A DNA stretch of 28,953 bases from CAZUMW01 sp964621615 (lineage in GTDB: Bacteria > Desulfobacterota > WTBG01 > CAIYCZ01 > CAIRTM01). The notes under the pieces were generated by a model, which saw only the letters and a program-made list of their open reading frames with translations, was not told the origin of the DNA and searched no databases. This document shows, one piece after another, positions 22,964 to 28,953 of the stretch (positions are counted from its first letter, which is position 1; each line of letters opens with the position of its first letter). Position numbers and translations under genes: made by a program. The DNA lies in the NCBI GenBank assembly GCA_964621615.1, contig CAZUMW010000052.1, positions 1-28,953 on the forward strand. Reading direction: 5' to 3'.

Positions 22964-24619
22964 ATGAATATGACGAACAAATATAACAGGAAACCGCAGT
23001 GCTGCTCCGCCAAACACGCATCGGCCATGTTGTGCGGATGTATGTCTCTGCTGTCATGTGCTGTAATCATTGCTTTTTTGTGGGCCGGCACATGTGCAGC
23101 TGCAGGATCCGCTGCGCAGGGGCGCGGTGACGAGGAGGTTGTTAACCCGCATTTTACCGGGAAGCACTGTAACGAGTGTCACGAGCGGGTCCCCGAAAAA
23201 GGTGACCGCGAGATGCATCTGAAGTTCGGCGGCGATGATATCGCCCTGTGCAATTCCTGTCACGATAAAAAGTATGTTAAAGGAGACCTTCATCCGGTGG
23301 GCATTGTTCCCCCAGAGGCGGACGGCATCAGCATCCCGCAGGAGTTCCCTCTGTATGGCGGAAAGGTTACCTGCCTGACCTGCCATGAGGCCTATGTTCA
23401 GTGTGAAATGATGCCGGCGCATGAATTTGAAAATATTAATTTTCTGCGCGGCGCGCCCTACGACAGAAGCATTGATATCTGCTTTCGCTGCCACGACCGC
23501 GAGGCATACAGGAAAGTAAATCCGCACGAGCAGGTTGATGAATCCGGGGCGATCAGAAAGGAGCAGTGCCTGTACTGCCATCAGAGCCTGCCTGAAGCCG
23601 AATCCGTTGCGGCAATGGAGGAGGTTACCTTTAAGACGGAAAACGCCGCCTTTTGTGCGGCCTGCCACGGCAAAGAAGAGCACTATCATCCGGCGGATGC
23701 CGAGCATGTGGTTGACGCTCCGGAAGATATGGTAGGTGACATAGCAACTGCCGAAAAAACATACGATGTCATACTGCCGCTTTTTGAGGGACGCATTTTC
23801 TGCGGCACCTGCCACAACCCGCACGATACGGGCGTTATAACCAGAGCGCAAGCCGCCAAAGGCGCCGCTGAGGATAAAAAGCTGCGCCTTGACCCGTCAA
23901 GGGAGCTGTGTGTCGCATGCCATCGTGATAAAGACCTGACAGCAGAGGAAAATATTGCGCTCAGCGATGTTGTTTCTGAGGCCGTAATCTCTCCCGCCGC
24001 AGAGGCGCCGGGCGGTCATGCCTACCATAAGTCATTTGTCGAGCAGGACTGCCGGGCCTGCCATCAGGTTACCCGCGAGTCCCCCGGCCGCCCGATTGTA
24101 TATAACATGTGCTTCCAGGCCGACTGCCACGATACCGCCATTCTTAAGAATACATACCGTCATGAGGAGGCGCTGCAGGCGGACTGCCTTCTGTGCCACA
24201 GCCCGCACGGAAGCCGCTACGGCGCTCATATTCTCAGCGACCAGCAGAAGCTGTGCAAGGCGTGCCATCCGCTTCTGAGCGGGCGGCCGGAGCAGGAGCC
24301 GCTGCAGCAGGACGAAACGGATTATCACGACAAGTACTTCGGCGTTTTTGAGCTGCTTGCAGCCGGGGAGCAGATGACCTGCGGGTATTGTCACGGCGAG
24401 GACCACAGCGGACAAGTCCGCGAGCAGGGCATTGTTTCCTGCTTTCGCTGCCACAATTATATCGAATCACTTGTGCGGGAAAAGCAGGGCCGCACAAAAA
24501 ACATTCACGAAACGCTTAAGGATTTCAAAGGAAGCCGGTGCACGCTGTGTCATGATCCGCACAGCAGCCCCTATCCTGCGCTTCTGAAAAAAGAGCGTGA
24601 CGCGTATCTCTCGCGATAG
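22964..24619 (+). CDS. Exported 15-heme c-type cytochrome (14 CXXCH + 1 CX4CH), paralogue of 6087-7604
   Basis: A 551-aa protein. The open frame runs further upstream, but that part overlaps the 20-heme gene in another frame. The ATG at 22964 or 22970 is the sensible start, leaving a hydrophobic leader (LLSCAVIIAFLWAGTCAAAG). Sites run CNECH, CNSCH, CLTCH, CFRCH, CLYCH, CAACH, CGTCH, CVACH, CRACH, CFQADCH (CX4CH), CLLCH, CKACH, CGYCH, CFRCH, CTLCH, one for one with the paralogue. Shared surroundings include EVVNPHFTGKHC against EAVNPHWTGAHC and FCGTCHNPHDTGVI against SCGTCHNPHEPGII. It ends with CHDPHSSPY. In this cluster no decaheme or porin gene follows, so its outer-membrane partner must be elsewhere, possibly the one at 3305-6087. 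Confidence 0.9.
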   Translation: MNMTNKYNRKPQCCSAKHASAMLCGCMSLLSCAVIIAFLWAGTCAAAGSAAQGRGDEEVVNPHFTGKHCNECHERVPEKGDREMHLKFGGDDIALCNSCHDKKYVKGDLHPVGIVPPEADGISIPQEFPLYGGKVTCLTCHEAYVQCEMMPAHEFENINFLRGAPYDRSIDICFRCHDREAYRKVNPHEQVDESGAIRKEQCLYCHQSLPEAESVAAMEEVTFKTENAAFCAACHGKEEHYHPADAEHVVDAPEDMVGDIATAEKTYDVILPLFEGRIFCGTCHNPHDTGVITRAQAAKGAAEDKKLRLDPSRELCVACHRDKDLTAEENIALSDVVSEAVISPAAEAPGGHAYHKSFVEQDCRACHQVTRESPGRPIVYNMCFQADCHDTAILKNTYRHEEALQADCLLCHSPHGSRYGAHILSDQQKLCKACHPLLSGRPEQEPLQQDETDYHDKYFGVFELLAAGEQMTCGYCHGEDHSGQVREQGIVSCFRCHNYIESLVREKQGRTKNIHETLKDFKGSRCTLCHDPHSSPYPALLKKERDAYLSR

Positions 24620-24622
24620 GAT

Positions 24623-24643
24623 GCCCCGGACGGGGCGGCTTTT
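24623..24643 (+). terminator. Weak terminator-like hairpin after the 15-heme gene
   Basis: GCCCC (24623-24627) and GGGGC (24632-24636) form a short GC-rich hairpin followed within four bases by TTTT. The T-run is short, so it may only attenuate transcription into the octaheme gene 48 nt further on. Confidence 0.25.
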
Positions 24644-24690
24644 CGAGCAAGCGCACGCGATCGGACAATAACCAGATGAGGTGTTGCTGT

Positions 24691-25872
24691 ATGAATGGGT
24701 GTTTACGGTATATAGTGAGCCTGCCGGCGCTGGTTGCGGCGGTATGTCTTTTCGGGGCAGGGCCTGCCTTTCCGGCAGCCGATGTCGAGAACTGTGCTTT
24801 GTGCCACAAGTACCCCGGGCTGGGGCGCATCGATGAGAAGGGAAAAAAGCACAGCTACTATGTTAACGAAACGGATTTCACGCACTCGGTGCACGGGCGT
24901 GTGCGCTGTACAGGCTGCCATCTGAATGTTGAAAAATTCCCCCACGACAGCCTGGAAGAAGTAAACTGTGCCACCGAGTGCCACATTGTTGAGCCATCAA
25001 CTGAAAGTAAATTTTCTCACAAAAAAGTCATTGATGTGTTTCAGAGCAGCGTACACGGCACGTACGAGGACGGAGAGCTCAAAGAGCATGCAGAAGATCT
25101 GCCGGATTGCATTTACTGCCACACGAACCGTATTACAAAGCCGCTGCTTCTGTCTCCTTCGCGTCCGGATTGCATCGCAAAAGATGTCATCGACCGCTGT
25201 CTGGGGTGCCACGATGACGACCGCTGGACGCGCACCTATTACAGCCATGTCACCCACCGCATGAAGCGGCGCCGTTCCGCCTATGACACCGTCGAGCTGT
25301 GCGCATCCTGCCACGAGGACGAGCAGAAAATGAGCCGCCACGGCCTGGAGGCGACCGGAACCTACCGTGATACGTTTCACTGGCAGGCCATCAAGTACGG
25401 TGACCCCAATGCGCCGAACTGCATAGACTGCCACGCGCCGGTGGGCCACCTGTCTCACGATATCGTAACAAAGACAGACCCGCGGTCTGCCGTATACCCG
25501 GAAAACCGGGTTCAGACGTGCGCAAACCCCTTCGGGCTTCAGAAATGTCACCCGGACGCAACTGATGCGTTTGCCGCCGGCAAAATTCACCCCTCAGGGG
25601 TTAAGGCGGATCTTTTCGACACGAAGCTTGCAACGTTTGAAATGAAAAAGAAGATACAGGAAGGAAAGATACAGCCCTTTAAAACGATCATGCAGCGAAG
25701 GGCGCAGGAAGACATGACCACCATGGAATACTATCAGTATCTGATTATTCAGATTATCACGTATTTTTACAAGCTTCTTATCGGCGGTCTGATTTCCTTT
25801 ATGATTATTCATCAATTGCTTGATTTTTTTGCAACACGACGAGAGATGAAACAGACGGGGAGGAAGCACTGA
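24691..25872 (+). CDS. Octaheme c-type cytochrome with C-terminal membrane anchor, paralogue of 12642-13727
   Basis: A 393-aa protein with a signal peptide (cleavage near FPA) and heme sites CALCH, CTGCH, CATECH (CX3CH, third as in the paralogue), CIYCH, CLGCH, CASCH, CIDCH and finally CANPFGLQKCH. The last aligns with the CX4CH of the paralogue (both are followed by HPDA) but has eight residues between the Cys. A C-terminal helix (YLIIQIITYFYKLLIGG) anchors it. The ATG at 24691 has GAGGTG seven bases upstream, while an in-frame ATG five codons earlier has none. Its stop overlaps the next start by one base (TGATG), coupling it to the b-type subunit. Confidence 0.87.
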   Translation: MNGCLRYIVSLPALVAAVCLFGAGPAFPAADVENCALCHKYPGLGRIDEKGKKHSYYVNETDFTHSVHGRVRCTGCHLNVEKFPHDSLEEVNCATECHIVEPSTESKFSHKKVIDVFQSSVHGTYEDGELKEHAEDLPDCIYCHTNRITKPLLLSPSRPDCIAKDVIDRCLGCHDDDRWTRTYYSHVTHRMKRRRSAYDTVELCASCHEDEQKMSRHGLEATGTYRDTFHWQAIKYGDPNAPNCIDCHAPVGHLSHDIVTKTDPRSAVYPENRVQTCANPFGLQKCHPDATDAFAAGKIHPSGVKADLFDTKLATFEMKKKIQEGKIQPFKTIMQRRAQEDMTTMEYYQYLIIQIITYFYKLLIGGLISFMIIHQLLDFFATRREMKQTGRKH

Positions 25873-26567
25873 TGGCACATGAAAGCCGTGCATCGGAAAA
25901 ATATTATGTCCGCATGAATATTCACGAGCGCATTCAGCACCACCTTGTGTGGACCACGTTTGTAACCCTTGCGGTAACAGGCTTTATGGTCGAGTTTCCC
26001 GAAGAGATTATCTCGCTGTTCGGCCCGTACCGGGAAGCGGTTTTTTACTGGCGCGGATTGCTGCACCGCATTGCAGCGGTCGTGATGATAGCAAATCTTT
26101 TCTATATGGCGTGGTATGTGACGCTCACGCGTGCAGGGCGCAGCTATCTGAAAGACATGCTGCCCACCCTTAAGGATGCCGCCGACGTTTTTCACAACAT
26201 GCTGTATTATCTGCGGCTGAGCGAAAATAAGCCGCAGTTCGGCCGCTTTAATTACAAGGAAAAGCTTGAGTACTGGACCGGCTGGATCGGCAATATTATC
26301 ATAACGGCAACCGGGTTTGTGCTGTGGATCGAGCACCTGTTTCCTAAATTTCTGTTTGATGTCTCGATCCTGGTGCACACCATGGAGGCGATACTGGCAT
26401 CCTGCGCGATCATGGTGTGGCATTTTTATGAGGTCCACTTAAAGCCGGGGAAATTTCCCATGTCCACGATTTTTCTGACCGGCAAAATACCCGAGCATGA
26501 GCTTGCGGAGGAGCATCCCCTTGAATATAAAGAGATCAAAGAGGCGGAGCGATCGGGCGCTGTGTGA
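25872..26567 (+). CDS. b-type cytochrome membrane subunit
   Basis: A 231-aa four-helix protein of the formate-dehydrogenase-gamma/hydrogenase cytochrome-b kind. Likely heme b ligands: His in RIQHHL (helix 1), LLHRIAAV (helix 2), LVHTMEAI (helix 3/4) and VWHFYEVH (helix 4), all with equivalents in the fused protein at 11009-12655. It ends shortly after the last helix (ERSGAV), exactly where the fused protein continues into its fifth helix and heme domain. Translationally coupled to the octaheme gene. Role: quinol oxidation or reduction in the inner membrane, passing electrons to the octaheme and triheme partners; inferred from family and context. Confidence 0.87.
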   Translation: MAHESRASEKYYVRMNIHERIQHHLVWTTFVTLAVTGFMVEFPEEIISLFGPYREAVFYWRGLLHRIAAVVMIANLFYMAWYVTLTRAGRSYLKDMLPTLKDAADVFHNMLYYLRLSENKPQFGRFNYKEKLEYWTGWIGNIIITATGFVLWIEHLFPKFLFDVSILVHTMEAILASCAIMVWHFYEVHLKPGKFPMSTIFLTGKIPEHELAEEHPLEYKEIKEAERSGAV

Positions 26568-26662
26568 GCGGAGCCTTCAGGTCGGGATAATAGTTCAGGA
26601 GTGCGCGGCCTGATGTAATCGCATCCAAAGGGTGCTCCTGACCGGTTGTGGTATGCAGGAAC

Positions 26663-26685
26663 GGCAGGACCTGCCTTCGGCAGGG
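26663..26685 (+). repeat. CCTGCC/GGCAGG inverted repeat, copy 2
   Basis: GGCAGGACCTGCC followed by TTC and GGCAGGGG. It differs from the copy at 20311 by a base or so in the loop and sits in another intergenic region of the same cluster. Confidence 0.5.
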
Positions 26686-26795
26686 GAAAATGGAGTTTCA
26701 TGGGCAGATCCGCGGCTGTGCCGGGGGTCTCACAGAGTTTGACCTGTGCGGGATTCTAATGATTTTGTCCGCATTTTGCTATACACAAAATAACT

Positions 26796-26823
26796 GGATT
26801 GCCCTGACGGAGCAGGGCAATGA
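26796..26823. repeat. Palindromic intergenic repeat, copy B
   Basis: ATTGCCCTG (26798-26806) pairs with CAGGGCAAT (26813-26821) around ACGGAG. Compared with copy A (9793-9820), the C-G pair becomes T-A and the stem gains a base pair, while the loop motif and the trailing GA are kept. Confidence 0.6.
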
Positions 26824-26919
26824 CGACAGGGTCAACAGCTCAGCACAAACCGTCTTCACCCGGTTTGTCAGGGTGATCCAGGTTTTTTTTAACTCCAAAA
26901 CAGCCTTTAAGAGAGAGCC

Positions 26920-27669
26920 ATGAACGTTATAGCCAGATTGTTTGGAAAACTGTTCGGGGTGTGCTTTGCCCTCGCCATTGTGGCGCTTTTGTGCTGCTTT
27001 GCAAAATTTTTATACTTCCATGAGAAAAAGCCGATTTCCCGGGAGATTACTGACGACATAGAGTTTTCGCAGGGGCTTGAAAATCCCCGTGAAAGCGGCC
27101 ATTACCATATTCTGCCTGCTGAGGCATACACCAATAAGCAGCGCAATTCCCTGTGCCTTCAGTGCCACGGAAACTACTGTCATTACAAATCGGAAAAGCT
27201 GCGCTCATTTTATAATATGCACTCGTTTTATCTGGCCTGCGAAACCTGCCACGTCCGCCCTTCGGCAGGCGAGTCATTTGAATTTTACTGGTATGACGAC
27301 CGCACTGACAAAAAGATCGACCGGGTAACAGGATTCCTTGGCAACTATGGTGCCCGCATCGTACCGGTTTCAGACGGAGAGCGCCTCGACCGGTTCCCCA
27401 GGCCGGAGCTTGCCCGGGAATATATGGAAAACGAGCACACCTACTCTGAAGAAAAAAAGAAGCGCATGCAGAAGGAGCTTATGGAGCATGTTTCTCCTGA
27501 GGCCGTTGTGTGCTGCGACTGTCACAAGCAAAACGGGTATATAGATTTTGAGAGCCTCGGCTATCCGGCACAGCGCGCCGGCGAGCTTATGCGGCTTGAA
27601 GTCGTTAAGATGGTGCAGGAATATGAGGATGAGTTTTATCTGCCGAAAATGTTTGAGCCGGAAAGGTAA
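26920..27669 (+). CDS. Membrane-anchored triheme c-type cytochrome (partner of the b-type subunit)
   Basis: A 249-aa protein with an N-terminal membrane anchor (VCFALAIVALLCCFAKFLYF) and three heme sites, CLQCH, CETCH and CCDCH. It aligns along its length with the C-terminal half of the fused protein at 11009-12655: RSFYNMHSFYLACETCHVRP against RAFLNMHNLYFACQVCHIRP, FYWYDDRT against YFWYDRRN, and the last stretch EEFYLP-like ending (DEFYLPKMFE against KEFYLPSLIE). GAGAG five bases before the ATG supports the start. The extra Cys pair of the fused version (CLSCT) has no counterpart here. It is followed after 5 nt by the NHL gene, as in the other cluster. Confidence 0.87.
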   Translation: MNVIARLFGKLFGVCFALAIVALLCCFAKFLYFHEKKPISREITDDIEFSQGLENPRESGHYHILPAEAYTNKQRNSLCLQCHGNYCHYKSEKLRSFYNMHSFYLACETCHVRPSAGESFEFYWYDDRTDKKIDRVTGFLGNYGARIVPVSDGERLDRFPRPELAREYMENEHTYSEEKKKRMQKELMEHVSPEAVVCCDCHKQNGYIDFESLGYPAQRAGELMRLEVVKMVQEYEDEFYLPKMFEPER

Positions 27670-27674
27670 ATGGA

Positions 27675-28622
27675 ATGGGTGCTCTGAGCTGTAAAAGCAA
27701 TGTATTGTTACTGATCGGGGCCGCTTGCGTACTGGCAATGATTCCCGCGGAGGCCTGTGCACAGCGTGCAGAGGAAGCGGCGGTCTATGCCCGCCAGCTG
27801 TTTACCATAACGAGCGGCTTTGACAAGCCAAGCGATGTCACGGTCGGGAAAGACGGCGCCGTTTATGTGCTCGACGGCATGCAGAACCGGATAAAGGTTT
27901 TTGACCAAAGCGGCAAATATCGGTTCAAGTTTGGAAAGAGCGGCAGCGCAGCGGGCGCCTTTCATTTTCCGCTGGGAATCACGAGCGATACCGCAGGGCG
28001 CATTTATGTTGCCGACTCAGGCAACCGCCGCGTTCAGATATTTACGCACAGCGGGGACTTTATTTCCTGTTTTTCCACCGACCGCGAAGGCGGCAAGCCC
28101 TCCGACCCCACGGATGTTGCGGTCAGCAATGAGCTTAACCGCTGCTATGTGGTGGACAATGACAATCACTGCATCCTTTTGTATGACCTCTCCGAAAACA
28201 GTCTGATCAGCGCCGTCGGCACGATGGGGATGGAGTCCAAAGACATGCGCTTTCCGTTTCTGATTGACAGGGATCAGCAGGGGTTTGTCTATATTTCCGA
28301 GGTGATAAACACGCGCGTGAAAGTGCTCGACCGGGAAGGCGCCTATGTCAGGAATATCGGAGCTTGGGGCGTCGAGAAAGGTGAGCTGTATCGCCCCAAA
28401 GGGGTTGCCGTCGATCTGCACAACCGGGTGTTTGTTGCCGACGGGTATACGGGCATAATTCAGATCTTTGACCGGGAGGGAGCTTTCCGTGCGGTTCTCA
28501 AAAACCCTGACGGTACAAATCTCGTTTGCAAAACGCCCACCGGCATATATATCGGTCAGGATATGCGGCTGTACGTGGTGGAAATGCTTGCTGACCGGGT
28601 GCGGGTGTTTTCGCTGAAGTAA
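27675..28622 (+). CDS. Exported NHL-repeat beta-propeller protein, paralogue of 10020-11003
   Basis: A 315-aa protein with a signal peptide (NVLLLIGAACVLAMIPAEACA) and NHL blades: KPSDVTVGKDGAVYVLDGMQN, FPLGITSDTAGRIYVADSGN, PTDVAVSNELNRCYVVDNDN, FPFLIDRDQQGFVYISE, RPKGVAVDLHNRVFVADGY and TPTGIYIGQDMRLYVVE (blades quoted in part). The segments CYVVDNDNH, RVQI and MRLYVVEM are shared closely with the paralogue. No catalytic residues are apparent. A binding or assembly role next to the b/triheme complex is inferred from its fixed position in both clusters. Confidence 0.85.
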   Translation: MGALSCKSNVLLLIGAACVLAMIPAEACAQRAEEAAVYARQLFTITSGFDKPSDVTVGKDGAVYVLDGMQNRIKVFDQSGKYRFKFGKSGSAAGAFHFPLGITSDTAGRIYVADSGNRRVQIFTHSGDFISCFSTDREGGKPSDPTDVAVSNELNRCYVVDNDNHCILLYDLSENSLISAVGTMGMESKDMRFPFLIDRDQQGFVYISEVINTRVKVLDREGAYVRNIGAWGVEKGELYRPKGVAVDLHNRVFVADGYTGIIQIFDREGAFRAVLKNPDGTNLVCKTPTGIYIGQDMRLYVVEMLADRVRVFSLK

Positions 28623-28637
28623 AAAGGGCTTGCCGTT

Positions 28638-28817
28638 TTGATTCATATCGACAATCTGCGAAACGGTCCCTCAAACCTTGTGATTGCTGTTGTGTTTGTG
28701 CCGTTGACCGTATTGTCATTGTCCGGCTGCAGTCCGGGCAAATCCAGTATTTTGGGCACTAAAAAAGCCCTGTCACGGCTGGATCCAGCAATCGCGTTGC
28801 CGGATAAACCCATATAG
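28638..28817 (+). CDS. Putative small lipoprotein (59 aa)
   Basis: Too short for usual gene calling, and I do not recognise it. From a TTG at 28638 (or a GTG at 28680) the frame encodes a textbook lipoprotein signal, VIAVVFVPLTVLSLSGC, followed by a short polar tail of about 28 residues and a TAG. AGGG lies about nine bases before the TTG. It starts 15 nt after the NHL stop, so it could be the last gene of the cluster, or it could be the front of a decayed lipoprotein gene. The non-ATG start and small size keep confidence low. Confidence 0.4.
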   Translation: MIHIDNLRNGPSNLVIAVVFVPLTVLSLSGCSPGKSSILGTKKALSRLDPAIALPDKPI

Positions 28818-28953
28818 AATCCTGCCTGATTAAGAGCCTCTTATTTTAATAGCCCCTCCAATTTTTTAAAAACATGTGTTACCGCTGCTGTATTTCATAT
28901 GTAAGCGATCCATAAACTACCCGCTCCCAGCACAGACAAACAGAACCCGGCCA

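Larger units (their letters stand above)
26568..26919. other. 352-nt gap splitting the b-type and triheme genes
   Basis: No gene is supported here. The gap holds an inverted repeat TCAGGAG/CTCCTGA (26595-26601 and 26635-26641), the CCTGCC-type hairpin (26663-26685) and the ATTGCCC palindrome (26796-26823). In the minus-strand cluster the corresponding coding parts are one uninterrupted gene. A 91-codon frame at 26648-26923 runs through the repeats and looks accidental. Confidence 0.55.

Noticed and set aside
1..28953. tRNA, rRNA or transposase genes
   Set aside because: None recognised on either strand; only small palindromic repeats hint at mobile DNA.

Overview
The window looks like part of the chromosome of a metal- or metalloid-respiring bacterium of the Geobacter/Desulfuromonas type (Desulfobacterota/Desulfuromonadota). 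This rests on extreme density of multiheme c-type cytochromes, an outer-membrane porin-cytochrome pair, Cbc-like b/c quinol-oxidoreductase modules, a rhodanese lipoprotein and an ExtKL-type selenoprotein. The exact lineage cannot be fixed from the sequence. By hand count about 113 CXXCH heme sites plus 8 sites with longer spacing (CX3CH, CX4CH, CX8CH) are encoded here.

Layout. (1) 114-2284, plus strand: a metal-dependent amidohydrolase and a class I/II PLP aminotransferase, translationally coupled and unrelated to electron transfer. (2) 2389-19043, minus strand, read right to left: ExtKL-like undecaheme selenoprotein lipoprotein with an in-frame UGA and a hairpin fitting a bacterial SECIS; tandem rhodanese lipoprotein (ExtH-like); terminator; a strong sigma-70-like promoter; tetraheme CFI-box protein; heptaheme cytochrome; SUMF1-fold lipoprotein; octaheme C-terminally anchored cytochrome; fused b-type/multiheme membrane protein; NHL propeller; a 430-nt structured gap; then 16-heme, 15-heme, decaheme lipoprotein (MtrA/DmsE-like), porin (MtrB-like, with one CXXCH), an unknown exported protein and a small ORF. 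(3) A 0.2-kb divergent promoter region at 19044-19247. (4) 19248-28622, plus strand: a second, paralogous cluster of SUMF1-fold lipoprotein, 20-heme, 15-heme, octaheme anchored cytochrome, b-type cytochrome, triheme membrane cytochrome and NHL protein, perhaps ending in a 59-aa lipoprotein (28638-28817). The remainder to 28953 shows nothing I can assign.

How they may work together (inference). The b-type subunit, its triheme partner and the octaheme anchored cytochrome would take electrons from membrane quinol. The 15-, 16- and 20-heme exported proteins would carry them across the periplasm. The decaheme lipoprotein inside the porin would carry them through the outer membrane. The selenoprotein and rhodanese lipoproteins suggest sulfur or selenium chemistry at the cell surface; the homologous Geobacter ext genes are associated with selenite/tellurite reduction. 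The plus-strand cluster repeats the seven-gene quinol-to-periplasm core without porin, decaheme, rhodanese or selenoprotein, so it probably shares the other cluster's outer-membrane exit or feeds one elsewhere.

Most notable points: the Sec codon in a multiheme cytochrome; the duplicated and shuffled seven-gene core; 161-residue four-heme modules that change cytochrome length from 16 to 20 hemes; a b/c gene fusion in one cluster and a split in the other; and conserved unusual heme-site spacing including a CX8CH.
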